A DNA stretch of 64,000 nt from Gymnopus androsaceus JB14 (GCA_009733575.1 ML769468.1:159872-223871), one strand, 5' to 3'; counted from the first letter of the stretch, positions 24,881-37,560 are shown. A program made the numbers and translations. The notes: generated by a model not told the origin, from the letters alone.

Positions 24881-27506
24881 ATGTCCGACTTTAGCAATAT
24901 CGCTACCAGCACCACCGCTAGTTCCAGTACCACAAGTCTTGTAATTCCTTCCGAATCCTCATCCATCGATGGAATTCCCTTTAGCTCTCCGTATACTCCT
25001 ACAAACGACGCGCAGAGCGTCAACGGGGACGCTACAACCTCATCAGAAAGTCTGGCTCCTCAAGTTGATCCCCAAATTCTCGAAGCTCTCAGGAGCAAGG
25101 ACAGAATTTATGTTTTAAAACTGGGCGAAATTATGGAGGAGCTTATTATGGAGAAAAAGTACGCCCATTAGCTTGTAATTACCGAACTACACTTTTACTA
25201 ACTGCTCGCTCAGACCTCGCGCTGACCTCACCGCGGCAACTTCTTACCAGCGTCTGCTCCTGCATCGTTGTTCTGCCTACTACAGGCTCCAAATAGACGT
25301 AGATCCTGTCAGTAAAGGAATCTCAGCCGTGGTCATTGCAGAAAGTTGCATGTAAGTGACAACACTTTCATTCCTTGTCAACAATCTCAATTGTACACGT
25401 TGTAGACCCCTCCAAAGATTAGCAGATCTTGTACCGCCCGAACCAACTCCACAGCCTGCTTTCAAAATCATGCAGAGGTCTCCACATGAACGGCGTGTCA
25501 AGCCTCAGTCTCACGCTGGTTCTGTTACTGGCGAAGACGCCGATTCATCAGATATCGAGCCTTCTGAAGCTGGTAGTATCGGTGGTCGTAGTAGTGCCAC
25601 AGGTGGTAGTACTAGGCAGAAGCGCATGACAATGGAGGAACGAGAAGCAGCGTATAATGAAGCCCGTTCTCGTATCTTTATGGGATTTGATGAGAAGAAG
25701 GAAAAGGACAAGGATATGAGCGCCAGCTCGTCCTCTCTCAGCCTTGCATCGAGCTCTGCAGGTGGAAGTAGTCTTGGAGATGCAGAAGATTCTCCACCGT
25801 CTCTGGCTACCGAAAGTGAGCGATCGGGTCCTTCTTTCAATAGAAAGGACTCCCGAAAACCCAATCCTTCGGTCAAGTCATCCGGACCCCGTTCGTTAAG
25901 ACCTTCTGCCCAGCCGTTCACCTCTAATCCCAACGGGTCTGGAAGTTCTCGCAATTCGCCCGCGCCTTCACCCTCATTCACCTACGCTCCTTGTACGAAC
26001 CTCCTCCCTCTGGCTCATTCGAACCTCATCTTAGCCAGCAGTATCCATTGCCCTCGTTTCCTTATCCTTATTCGGCTCCCACTCAACAGCCGAATCCTAC
26101 TTTTGTACCGCCATATCCCTATTTTTATGCTTACGGGCAGCCAGCACCACCAATATCTCCGTCTCAAAATTCCTCAGAGCCACCGTTGTCAGGAGAAGTT
26201 TATCCTCATCCTCCCCCTCAGATGGCATATAATCCATACATGTGGCCAAATCCCAATCAACCCCCATTACATTCTGCCCCTCCCTTACAACCTCAGACCG
26301 CTGTACCCGGAGGTCCTTCTCATCCCTACCCGCCATACATGCAACATCCCCCTGGATACCAATATCCAATGCCTGGCTATTACACACCCCCGGGAGATCA
26401 ATCTGTGACATCTCCTTCCCCTCGTTCAGTGGGGCAGCCTTACGACGAGCGTAGCATGAGTGTCCCTCTATCCGCAATGGGACCTAATAACAACCCATCG
26501 CACGGTGTAAATCTCTACAACAATCGCAATGCCGTTCATCATGCTTCATCAAATGGTAAACCTCGAACTACTCCGTTATCCCGTCCAGTGTGGAGTTACG
26601 GTCCCGGTATTGGCATAGGCGGAGCTACAGTCGCTGCTGCCAATTCCTCGAACGGTAATGGCAATGGAGAATCGACCGGACCTCGGCTACATTCGATGCG
26701 CAGGCAGTCGAATACGAGCAACGGAAGTTCATCAGGAGCTTACCGGTCTTCTTCAAATAATGATGATGTCGCTTCTGTCGCTGTCAGTATAGTCTATTTC
26801 ATTATTTCCAATAAGCGCTAATATTGTTTACAGTCTTCTTCGACTTCATCATCATCTAGAAGAACGTACACATCCACAGGGTCTTCTCAACATCCCCTCC
26901 CCCCTCGACCTGATTGGGCAGTCGGGCTCAAACCAGACCCGACTCTTCATGGAACGAGTCGCCAACACGATCTTTCCCTCAACAACACCCGCAACATGTC
27001 TCCGGTCAGCTCCTCCGCGTAATCTTAATGGCGTCCCACATGCAAACACCCCCCCACGACGACCTTCCCAACAGATGCAACCACCCATGCCATTACAATC
27101 TACCGATTTCCCTCCATTAACGTCCATCCCTACACCAGACAAGCGGCCTCCAGCAGTCGGAGGTGTATGGACAAATCCCTCGCGCTCAGTGCTTACCACT
27201 CCTTCACTTGGTCCTCAGGGAACTGCCCTCGTTCACCATAACAATCCTATGATGATGAACCATGGGAATACAGATTTTAGTAGGGCGGATGACGGTTTTG
27301 ATCGCCCACCGCCGAGAGCTGCTGAATTGTACAACCCAAAAATTGCGAAACGACCTCATAATCATCCGCATCCGCATATGCATACGCAGGGGCAGGGGCA
27401 GGGTGGTGAGGGTCGACTGAGTGAACAGATTAGGGCCATGTCTCTGTCGGATGGTCCTTTGCATGCAAGTTCAAGCTCAGGATCCCCTACGCGTACGACG
27501 ATGTGA
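24881..27506 (+). CDS. R3H and SUZ domain RNA-binding protein
   Basis: Likely a cytoplasmic single-strand RNA-binding protein. A Ser/Thr-rich N-tail precedes LRSKDRIYVLKLGEIMEELI, the R3H domain (RLLLHRCSAYYRL, then VVIAESCIPLQRLADLVP) and a SUZ segment (AFKIMQRS, then EREAAYNEARSRIFMGF). The C-terminal half is low-complexity Pro/Tyr/Gln/Asn (FVPPYPYFYAYGQPAPP), as in other R3H-SUZ proteins. Exons: 24881-25158, 25214-25351, 25406-26782 and 26834-27506. Two frame breaks are seen. One T seems missing at 25991-25992, where SFTYAP must join YEPPPSGSFEP. A +1 shift is needed between 26950 and 27010 to reach PPRNLNGVPHANTPPRRPSQ; a small unseen intron could explain that one. Encore-like R3H family; yeast RBS1 is a possible relative. 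Confidence 0.8.
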
Positions 27507-28052
27507 GTTGATGAAGTTGAATAGGTTTCGTTTGTTCGTTTTGTGGTTTGTTGATAAAAACCTTGCTGTTGCTGTCGATTTCTACTCGTTTTTCTTTCTT
27601 CTAACATTAAGTACATATACAGTATCTTGTCGTTGTTGTTGTTGTCATTGTGAATTGTCTGCAATAGAATAAATATAAATTTGCAATACAATTGCGCGGA
27701 TCTGTGAACGCATATATGCGCATTCGCATTCTTTTCATGACTTCGACCAACTTGGTGATCGAGGGACGAGAATACTTGGAGAGAACCTTCATTGAAACCA
27801 ACCCATCCCATCGTTGTTCGTTGTTCCTTCCTGACTTTCTGTTGAGTCTTCTAAGTTCTAGCTTGATCGTCAAGTCCAGGCTCACTCCACACTACTCCTT
27901 AATTACCCCGCAGTTGTACCGTGAACAGCTGCTCCTAACGGATCGCTCCGGATCGCTCCATCAACATTAGACCGTTAAAGCTCAATTAAAACTTCATTCG
28001 GCAGCTGCCCTTCTTTCCCCCAGCTTCCACACTCTACGGTAGGTTAATTGCA
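27507..28052. other. Intergenic region with GTT microsatellite
   Basis: A short (GTT)n run lies near 27631-27645 downstream of the R3H gene. The remainder is promoter sequence of the xylulokinase gene. No other feature seen. Confidence 0.4.
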
Positions 28053-29952
28053 ATGGAAACACTGTATCTTGGGGCTCGACCTTTCAACCCAGCAAGCTAA
28101 AGATCAGTCCTGGTACGTGAGGATTGCTCTATCGCTACACTGAGTCCTCCGTCCGCTTTGATCAAGACCTTCCTAAGCTATGGAACAGAGAACGGTGCCA
28201 TTAAAGGGCCAGCTGAAGGGGAAGTGACATCCCCCGTAGCAATGTGGCTGGATGCTTTTGAACTTTTGGCGGAGAGAATGAAGCAAGCAGGAGTCGACTT
28301 TGATTCGATTGCTGCTGTTTCCGGTGCGGGTCAAGTAAGGACTTCTAAACACTCCTTCCCTGGAACTGACAGTTTCTAACAAAAATGCGTTATAGCAACA
28401 CGGATCTGTCTTTTGGTCCCACCAGGCAGAGGAAGCTTTAGCGTCGCTTGATCCAACGCAGACGTTAACTTCGCAGCTGGCATCAAAGGCGTTCTCTCTT
28501 CCTCGGGCACCGATCTGGCAGGATTCCTCGACCACCAGAGAGTGTGCAGAGATTGAGGATGCTATTGGTGGTCCTCAATCTTTGGCCGACATATCTGGTA
28601 GCCGTGCTTATGAGCGATTCACTGGTACTCAAATTGCCCGAGTAAGTATAAGTAACAAAAAATGGATGCGATGTAGGGTAACATTGTCTTGTTTTTTTTG
28701 TAGATCCGAAAAGTGAACCCTGAAGCGTATCAAGCGACATCTCGGATCTCTCTGGTGTCGTCCTTCATGCCTTCACTGTTTCTTGGTCGTATCGCACCCA
28801 TTGAGATATCTGACGCTAGCGGCATGAACCTAATGGACGTGCTCACATGCAAATGGAACGACAGCCTTTTGGACATTTGTGGTGGCCCGGAACTTCGTTC
28901 CAAGTTGGGTCCTGTATGTTTTTTTTTTCGAACTGGTGTGATATTTATTGATAATCGTGAATGAAGGAACCTGTCTCGGGAGGAACATCCTTGGGAAAAA
29001 TCAACGCCTACTTGGACTAGTCGCTGGGGTTTCAATCCAGGTATCTATTATTATACGTCACGCATATTATGCAGTATTCTGACTTCATTTCTCAGAGTGC
29101 ATCATAGCACCGTTTACAGGTGACAACCCGGCAACAGTGGTTGCACTTTCCTTCCCCGGAGATGCCCTTTTATCTCTCGGAACTTCCACCACATTCCTTC
29201 TATCTATACCTCCCGCCGATAGTCCTCCGAAGCGCTTCACGACATCTCATCTGCTATCACATCCCACAACAGCTCCTGATGCTCAAATTGCCATGCTTTG
29301 TTACAAGAATGGAGCATTAGCCAGGGAGCAGATCCGGGATAGGTATGCTGACCGCGATTGGTCAAAATACAACACGCTTGTAGATGGAGAAACTGCTGGC
29401 TGTGATGGCTACATGGGCCTCTACTTTCCACTTCCCGAAATTATTCCAGACGGCTTAAAGGGTGAATTCTACTTCCGCACAAATGAATCTGGTGCTCCGA
29501 TACAGATTGGCGAAAACGAGGTTCCTCGCACTTGTCAGCCCAGGATGATTTTGGAATCCCAGTTTTTGTCAATCAGGTCTCGTATTGCGGCTATTTTACC
29601 TCCCGACGCTCCTCCCCTCCAGCGCCTTGTTGTTACCGGTGGATCGTCTGCCAATCAGACCATTCGCCAGCTAGCTGCTGACTTGTTCAACATGAAGGTG
29701 TACATCAGCTCTACCAAAGAAGCTGCGGGCATGGGGGGAGCGCTATTAGCCAAATATTCCTGGTGGAAGCAAAATGGGAATAGCAGAGGTACGTTCGAAG
29801 AGATGAGCGCGATGATGGGGAGCGAGGCGTTGGGAATGAAATGTGTTGCGGAACCTCGAGAAGATGTTGCTATGCAATATGAAGCCCTAGTAGCCCCGTA
29901 CACTACATGCGAGGAGCAAGTTGTGCAAGCTTGGGCGACAAAGAACGTTTGA
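28053..29952 (+). CDS. XKS1: Xylulokinase (FGGY carbohydrate kinase), damaged first exon
   Basis: It phosphorylates D-xylulose to xylulose 5-phosphate, feeding the pentose phosphate pathway. The FGGY N-domain starts METLYLG-LDLSTQQAK and continues YGTENGAIKGPAEGEVTSP, AVSGAGQQHGSVFW and SGMNLMDVLTCKWND. The C-domain has FTGDNPATVVALSFPGDALL, SLGTSTTFLL, VVTGGSSANQTIRQLAADLF and STKEAAGMGGALLAKY. Exons: 28053-28334, 28396-28641, 28704-28913, 28967-29040 and 29096-29952. Apparent +1 breaks: GGGG 28071-28074, around 28175-28180, and A5 28996-29000 (restoring SLGKSTPTWTSRWGFNP). A further disturbance between 28085 and 28150 makes the first exon uncertain. The last 860 bases are clean. Identity sure; whether the locus is functional depends on these indels. 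Confidence 0.9.
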
Positions 29953-30282
29953 TTCTGTTCCTATATACTTGCTTTTTGGTTTTCTTTGGGCTTACAGTGC
30001 TATCGGGAAATATTGCTTGTACTAACTAGATAGCATACATATACTACTGTAGCTGCATAGGGACAGTATAGCTGCCGTAGACACTTCAAATGGGGTTAAT
30101 TCTGGTACTTGAATTACTAGCTTGAACTTGAGAACGCGCGCCTCCTTTACGGGCGCTTAGATGTGGAATTTTCTCCAGCGACTTACACCGCGACTTCGAA
30201 ATCCAGTCGAGGAATTCTGATTTCTACTCACAACAGATTCAATCGTGCGCGTCAAATTTTAACAGCTTTGGATCCGTCTTTC
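29953..30282. other. Intergenic region
   Basis: Xylulokinase 3' end and PUS1 promoter. An ATG at 30163 in the PUS1 frame is a possible alternative start. Nothing else seen. Confidence 0.4.
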
Positions 30283-32434
30283 ATGGGTGAAAAACGGTCT
30301 CCCGATCCAGTTGGTCCATCTCAGCCTGAATCTCCAAAACGTATGAAACTGGACCTTGAAGTTGAAGGTGGGCAAGCGTAGTCTAACCTGAGCTGACTGA
30401 TTCTAATAAAGTATGTGAAGGTAGTGCATCTGTATCATCACCCAACGAGGCTACTACCACAGGATCCGGCAATGCAGAGGATCAACCACAGGATGGCGGA
30501 GAACAATCGAAAAAACAGCAAAGACAAGAAACGGAATCCCGGTCGACGCAAACGCGATGGAGATTCTGGAAACAAGAGAAGAGGCGGGGAGTGGGGGCCC
30601 AAAGAGCAGAGTTCCGATATGCCGAAAGAGCCTCGTCTGCCCAAGCGGGATTGTGCATTGATGATAGGATTCTGTGGTTCAGCATACAGAGGAATGCAAT
30701 TGTACGTTGGTATTGACCATTTGACGATCTCCTCTGATTCTGAGCAGTCAAAAAGTCCCACCTGGTCTTCCGGAGCCACGGACAATCGAAGGGGAGCTGT
30801 TTAAAGCACTGGTAGCGGCGGGAGCTGTGTCTAAAGATAATGCGGATGACCCCGTAAAGGTGCATGATATATCGTGACGTTTATACAGTCTATTAACCAT
30901 TTGTTCTGTTAGGTCGGCCTTTCTAGGGCTGCTCGTACGGATGCAGGTGTCCACGCAGTGGGCAACGTCGTATCTTTGAAGATGATAATGTCCGTACCAG
31001 GTGTTGATGATATGCTTATCCATATCAACTCAAAACTCCCTGCAGATATTCGTGTTTGGGGCTTTGTGAGTCCCTCGTCCTCTAAAAATCTCTTACATTG
31101 CTTATTGGCACTCCCCAGCAACGCGTTCAGCGTTCCTTTGATGCTCGAGTGTGAGTTTCTCTTTTGGTCGCAAGAAGCAGCGTTTGACGTCTTTCCAGGG
31201 TTTGTGATGCTCGCAAATACACATACTTCTTCCCTTCGTATCTCTTGATATCACCGAAGCCTGGCTCAGGACTAGATCGTGTTTTGCGTGAACATGCTTC
31301 TTCACAAGGCTGCGAAGTGCCTTGGAAAGACGATCCGTTCTGGAGTGATGTCGATCCCGAAACATCGACCCCATGGCAAGAAGACATGATACGCAAACGG
31401 GCTTGGAGAGTAACACCGGCTCATATGGAACGTTTGCGAGTGATTATTGAAAAGTTTGAAAAGACTCATAATTTTCATAACTTTACTGTCGCCAAAGATC
31501 CCAAGGACAAGACGAATCATAGGTTCATGAAGAAATTGGAGGTGCGTAGACTTAGCTATTCTTCTGAGAGTTTAGTGATAAATTTGCACAGGTAGGAGAA
31601 CCGGCTGTATATGGTGAGACAGAATGGATAGCGATATCTCTGGATGGCCAAAGTTTTATTTTGCATCAGGTGCGTTTTGTGCATTATCTACATTCAAGGA
31701 ACTTATTCATCCCGAACAGATAGTAAGCCGTCTTTGCTTTTGTGAATCATTACGCTGAACGTGTCGCGGTTTAGCGTAAGATGATGTTTGCGTTAGTGAT
31801 GCTCTGCGCACACAGACACCTGCTACCGTTCTTGACGAGGTATGTTGCCAAAAAGTACAGTATTACTCTGTACTGATTAGTGCTAGATGTTTGGATTGAC
31901 AACCGTCCACGATACCAAAAATGCCTGCGTTGGGTTTGTTGCTCGAACATCCTGTCTATAACGGATATAACGCCAAAGTGACCAAGCTCAACGAGACTCT
32001 GGACTCATCCGATCCAGACTACAGAGAACTGGTCGAATTTGAGAAATATTCGCAAGAGATGAATGCATTTAAGAAGCGCTATATCTATGATAACATGAGG
32101 AGTATCGAAGACCGAAAAGGACTGTGAGTTGTATCTTCAAGGATGTTTCGCTGTTATTAACCAACTCGTAGGTTTGATGCTTGGATCCGCGCTGTTGATT
32201 CGTACAAAGGGACTGATCTCCTCTATCTTAATCCGAAAGGTGTTATCCCTCCAGAGGCTATTGTCAAGAAGGGAGAGCATAGACAAATACCGTTCAGGGA
32301 GAGAAAAGTGTTCAATATGACCAGCTTTGCTGAGGATGATCATGAAAAGGTTCAAGTCGGAAGTACAGGACGAAGCCGACGTGGAGGTGGAGGAACTTTT
32401 GACCAAGAAGCAGTTGGAAGAGACGGAAAGTTAA
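30283..32434 (+). CDS. PUS1: tRNA pseudouridine synthase 1, with a 3-nt microexon and several frame breaks
   Basis: Nuclear TruA-type enzyme that converts uridine to pseudouridine in tRNA and other RNAs. Key parts: an N-terminal basic patch (SPKRMKLD), [39 protein letters not shown], the catalytic-Asp motif [69 protein letters not shown] and [16 protein letters not shown]. Exons: 30283-30367, 30412-30701, 30748-30859, 30913-31065, 31119-31150, 31199-31541, 31592-31669, 31720-31722, 31775-31839, 31887-32123 and 32172-32434. Apparent indels: +1 within exon 2, -1 near 31803-31809, +1 near 31911, and +1 in A4 32345-32348; the last restores an acidic tail ending KKQLEETES. The exon sum (1,661 nt) fits net +2. 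Corrected length is about 552 aa. The start is uncertain. Confidence 0.88.
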
Positions 32435-32474
32435 AAGATACATATAATGTACATAAACAACGAAGTATAGCACC

Positions 32475-33088
32475 CTATGACTGGAATTTGCGCATTGTTT
32501 GAATCTCATCGAGCAAGGCTTGTAATCTATCGTCGTCGATTTTGACTAGACTGTTGGCAGATAATCAGTGAGACTAGTAAGGTAAAGAGCAAGGATCGAC
32601 GAACCTGGGGACAACACTTTTGGCCTCTTCTGCATCGGCGGGACACAAGTTTGCGATCTGCGCTGTTTCAAACTGTGTAAGAGCAGGCTCCCTTCGTAGC
32701 GTTCTGTTCTCATTCAGGTGAGATAGAAGATTTTACATCAGAGCAAAGGCCTACTCTCGGACTGCACTAGCGGAATCGGTAGTGTTGAATTTCGTGAAAG
32801 TCTTGACATATTCGAGCGTCTTGTTGTATACACTGTAATCCAATTAGATACATATACAAGCAAAAAAGCATTTTGAACGCACGCAGTGTCGGGGGCATCT
32901 TTGTCTCGATTCTCAAGCAAATATTTGACCTCGGAGATTAGTAGACAACCGGCATTGTTGAATTCTTCAAGTAGATGAATGTAAGAAAAGGATAGATAAG
33001 CGGGTCAAGGGGTTGCACCTGGGCCCAGTTTGAGAGCAGCAGCATCCTCTTCCTCTCCTGCTGGACGGTGTCGGAGTCTGGTGGTCAT
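32475..33088 (-). CDS. RPB4: RNA polymerase II subunit RPB4
   Basis: With RPB7 it forms the stalk of RNA polymerase II in the nucleus. Five short exons (33019-33088, 32883-32964, 32755-32832, 32605-32703, 32475-32550) join cleanly into 134 aa; human RPB4 has 142. Family landmarks are AAALKLGPEFNNAGCLLISE, VYNKTLEYVKTFTKF, ALTQFETAQIANLCPADAEE and PSLVKIDDDRLQALLDEI. No frame problems. The gene ends 40 bp from the 3' end of PUS1 (convergent). Its ATG lies only 84 bp from the ATG of RPN6 (divergent), so the two must share a promoter region. Confidence 0.95.
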
Positions 33089-33172
33089 TTTGGCAAAAGG
33101 CAAAATTGGGCGCCTATTCCAGACCTACTCCCACACTCGACGCGCGTCCCATCTTTACTTTTGACTTTGACG
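33089..33172. promoter_or_regulatory. 84-bp shared promoter region between RPB4 and RPN6
   Basis: The two start codons face away from each other across 84 bp. Two GGCAAAA words occur next to the RPB4 start, resembling the core of the ascomycete proteasome element GGTGGCAAA. That likeness is only suggestive in a basidiomycete. No TATA box is seen. Confidence 0.5.
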
Positions 33173-35001
33173 ATGTCTACAACTGCAGAACTTGTTGCCG
33201 CGGCAGTCTCAGCCTCAAAAACCGATGTAAAGCGTTCAGAAGCTCTTTACAAGCAAATTCTTTCGTCTTCTTCCAAACCGTCACCGACAGAGAACAATGA
33301 GCAGCAGGCGCAGACCCTTCGGGACCAAGAAACAGCACTGGTGAATTTGGGTCAGCTATACAGAGACCAAAAGTGCGTTGGGATAGATCCTCGGATATAT
33401 GCATCATGCTAACGCGCCTTGTAGTGATGCTGCAGGCGTAGCAGAAGTTATCACGCTTTCGCGATCGTTCATGTCGTCTACAGCCAAAGCCAAGACTGCC
33501 AAACTGAGTCCGTATCTGACAATTTCGGCGTATATTACCATTTCTGATCCATAAAACTAGTTCGTACCCTTTTGGATTACTTCAATGCGATTCCAGACAG
33601 CCAGAAGATACAAATAACTGTGCTCAGGGATAACATCGACTGGGCAAAACGTGAAAAGCGGATATTTTTGAAGCATAGCTTGGAGACAAGATTGGCGGGA
33701 CTGTGAGTCGTTTTTCCTCGAGATTCCTCAACCTCCGCTTATTGAGTTCTATTCAGTCAACTCGAAGCTCATGAATACAAGCCAGCACTCACCTTGATCG
33801 ATACTCTACTAACCGAATTACGGAGACTGGACGACAAGATGATCTTGACTGAAGTTCATCTACTCGAAAGTAGAGTATACAGAGGGATTGGCAACCTGGC
33901 GAAAGCCAAGGTCGGTTCTACTAGTCCCCTTTTTTGGCATCAGACTAAACAAGTTATCCTTAGGCTTCACTCACATCTGCGAGAACGGCAGCAAACTCTA
34001 TTTATTGTCCGCCCGCACTGCAATCCTCTCTTGATCTACAGTCTGGTTTGTATCGTTTTGAATGCGGTATTCGTATGATTGACCGTATCTCGATATAGGT
34101 GTTCTTCACGCTGAGGACAAGGACTACACCACTGCTTATTCGTACTTTTATGAAGCCTTTGAAAACCTCTCGACACAGGGCGAAGATGATGGCAAAGCTC
34201 TCGGAGCTTTGAAGTACATGATGTTGTGTAAAATCATGCTAAACCTGGTGGGCGAGGTCTCTTGGTTTGCTTGCTGTAAAAGTTAATGTCGATTTCTAGC
34301 CGGAGGATGTCACCTCACTCATGTCAATCAAGCTTGCAGTCAAGTATGCTCAGCTACGAGAGGTGGAAAGTATGCGATCCGTGGCGAAAGCACACCAAGC
34401 GCGAAATTTGGCTGATTTCGAAAAGGCGTTGAAAGATTATAAAGATGGTATTTATCGCTCACACTGGTCCATTCTCCACATCATTCACAATTCTCTATTA
34501 GAGCTTTCTTCTGACCCCACCATCCGCTCACATCTTTCGGATCTATACGACGCTCTTCTTCAGCAGAACCTGCTAAGAATCGTAGAACCTTACTCGGTAG
34601 TAGAGCTTGAATACATTGCCGAGTGTGTGGGTCAGGGTAGGCAAAGCGTCGAGACAAAGTAAGCGTCGAGCACAAATATCATCCTGAGGCACTAACGAGC
34701 GCATTATTCAGACTTTCGCAGATGATTCTTGACAAGGTCTTCTACGGCGTCCTTGACCAAGGGCGAGGATGTCTACTTGTCTACGATGAGCCTAAAGCCG
34801 ATGTTGGTGCACTATCGCTCTTACTCGTTCATTTACTGATTTTTCTCGCTATAGGAAATGTACGACAGTGCCATTGGCACTTTGGGTCAAGTGAGCAAAG
34901 TAGTCGAGTCGTTATACGCCAAGGTGGGGTTCTTATGTTTCCTTGATTTACCTATTTACTGATAATTGACTACTCTTGCTCAGTCCGTAAGCATTGCATA
35001 A
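33173..35001 (+). CDS. RPN6: 26S proteasome lid subunit RPN6 (PSMD11)
   Basis: Scaffold subunit that clamps the 19S lid to the 20S core. The protein starts [20 protein letters not shown]. Helical TPR-like repeats follow ([77 protein letters not shown]), and then the PCI domain, with [40 protein letters not shown] and [17 protein letters not shown]. It ends [14 protein letters not shown]. All splice junctions I checked keep the frame, giving roughly 430 aa, the usual family length. Most introns are about 50 nt. It is divergently transcribed from RPB4 and is followed after 148 bp by PIF1 on the same strand. Confidence 0.95.
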
Positions 35002-35149
35002 GTAGTCATGTCTGTATGTAGTAGCATAACTTGGTACTTATTATATTACTATTAGAACGTCGCGTCGCGTCATAACGATCACGTGAACTGTAACGCGTTT
35101 CGTGAGAATACTGTTAGCATTGTTTATCGTATCCTTCTTTCGCTCTATC

Positions 35150-37560
35150 ATGTCGCAGAGAACAAAATCACAGTCAGGCCTCGGCACTGTTAGAAGGGAC
35201 TTTTCACAAAACCCTTCTTCACAAGGTTCGACGCGAGATGAGCCCATTGCCATCGAGTGGCCAGAGTCTCCTCCTCGCGCTGCGCCAAAGTTGACCGGTA
35301 TGCAGCTACGAATGAAGGCCATCGAGGAGGCTATGAATGGCAACACCACTGTTGCCTCTGCTGCCAAAGCCTCTCAGCAGCCTCTAGCTCAATCCAGGGC
35401 TGTCAACAAACGGCCTTCTGATCCCGCCCTACTGTTCGACGACGACGGTGAAGCACCACCGCAGAAGAAGAAACGCGAGCTTCCCTCATCCTGGAAAGAA
35501 GACAGTGGTCTCAAGACTTTTACGTCGAGATCCTCAGCGTCCATCTTGAAGGCTCAGATCAGGGATGTTCCACGAACAGGCCCTGCAAAGCCTTCGAAAA
35601 AATTGGCCGGCGTGTTCCTAAGTCAGGAACAGAGTCAGATTCTTCGTTTGGTCGAGGATGGGATGAGTATATTTTACACAGGCAGTGCAGGTGAGTGGCT
35701 TTCGGCTCGTTGTATGCGCTGTAACTGAATGTTTTTCTCGTTTTAGGGACGGGAAAATCTGTCTTGTTACGCGAAATCATCAAGACCTTGAAGAAAAAAC
35801 ACAAGGCCAGCGATGCAGTGGCTGTCACCGCTTCTACCGGCGAGTGGCGACAATTTCCTATATGATCTTTCTTGCTCACTTCTTTGATTTAGGTATCGCG
35901 GCTTGCAATATCGGTGGTGTTACAGTTCATTCGTTCGCTGGATTCGGTTTAGGCCTCGAGGGCGTGAAAGAACTGGCCATGAAGGTTCGGAGGAACAAGA
36001 AGGCTAGTGCCAGATGGGCACGAACGAAAGTGCTTGTTATCGACGAAGGTAATCTAGAGCAATGGCGTCTTCCTGCTAGTTCATTAATCATTTCTTCAGT
36101 CTCTATGGTTGATGGCGATCTTTTCGACAAGCTAGCGGAGCTTAGGCTCTATTTTGCGCAAGAGCCCACTTCCGTTTGGTGGCATTCAGGTAAGATGGAA
36201 TATCATTAGTAACACTCTACAATCTAACAGCTGAGATAGCTCGTTGTCACCGGAGACTTTTTCCAGCTCCCTCCTGTGACCAAGTCTGGCAGTGTCAAGT
36301 TTGCATTCGAAGCTGCATTCTGGTCCAAGGCTATCCAGCGAACGTTCAATTTAACGCAAGTCTTCCGACAGAAAGACCCAGGTTCGTTCACTCGTCATAT
36401 AACTTTCTGTGATAATCATTAATGTGATTTTTAGCATTCGTGAATATGTTGAACGAAATGCGATTTGGCCGTTTAACCGCGCAATCTATCGCCAAGTTTC
36501 GGTCTCTCTCTAGGGATATCACGTATGAAGACGGGCTGGGTCCCACTGAATTGTAAGCGTTCTTTTCTACGTATTCCTCCAAGATTGAAATCAACGAACA
36601 ATCTAGGTTTCCTCGCCGCGAAGACGTCGATCGGTCTAACAGTACTCGCCTTAATCGCTTGCCAGAAGAGGTGCGAACCTATAACGCTGTTGACAGTGGT
36701 TCAGCAGATGGACCCCAACGAGAAAAACTGTTGAACAACTTTATGGCTCAATCAACTCTAGTCATTCGTGTCGATGCCCAGGTCAGTTCAAGACTTTGCT
36801 ACCATCCATGTTTCTCAAATTTACTTTCCAGGTAATGCTGATCAAAAATATTGACGAAAATTTGGCCAACGGCTCGATGGGGCGTGTTGTACGATTCTGC
36901 GATCCAAATACCTATGCCACAGAGGGGGGTGAGGATACTTCGCGAGATGCCCCGCCCGGTTCGAAGCCTGCGTCGTCTGCAGCCTCAACTGCCAAAGTGA
37001 CCCAGCTCTTACCGGTCGTTGAATTCGCTATGCCCAACGGAGGTCACAAAGAGATGTTGGTACTTCCGGAGAATTTCAAGGTGGAGCTTCCCAACGGTGA
37101 AATACAAGCGTCCAGAACACAGGTAAGCCACGTTTTCTTTTCTTGACGCCAGGCTGGTGACATCCATTCGTTGTTTTCTAGCTACCATTGATTTTGAGTT
37201 GGGCAATGTCGATCCACAAAAGCCAAGGACAAACGCTTGACAGGGTTAAAGTCGACCTTGGCAAGGTTTTCGAGAAGGGTGAAGGGTTTCGTTATTCGTT
37301 TTTACTATTTGCTCACATCGATTTGCTCTTTAGGTCAGGCGTATGTTGCTTTGTCTCGTGCCACTTCCCTCGATGGGCTTCAAGTGTTGAATTTTAACCC
37401 GAGCAAGGTTTGTCTTCCTATGGTAATATGTCGTTGTCGAACTAAGTCGAATTTTCAGGTTCAAGCTCATCCCAAAGTGGTGCAGTGGAGTGACACTCTC
37501 GAAACGATACCTTCGGAACCTTTGGATGCCTACGAAGAGGAGGCTTCCTGGACGCTGTGA
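35150..37560 (+). CDS. PIF1: PIF1-family DNA helicase
   Basis: 5'-3' superfamily 1B helicase acting on telomeres, G-quadruplexes, replication forks and mitochondrial DNA. After a disordered Ser/Lys-rich N-region come [25 protein letters not shown], Walker [27 protein letters not shown], Walker [67 protein letters not shown] and [22 protein letters not shown] with [16 protein letters not shown]. One frame break lies in about 36140-36155: after LFDKLAEL a +1 shift is needed to reach [20 protein letters not shown]. The intron after the TASTG motif uses a GC donor (35840). The start is the ATG at 35150; no initiator upstream is better. Confidence 0.93.

Noticed and set aside
5268..32348. Programmed +1 frameshifting as the cause of the frame breaks
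   Set aside because: The sites share no slippery heptamer or stop-codon context, occur in many unrelated genes, go in both directions, and often lie in plain homopolymers; sequence error fits better.
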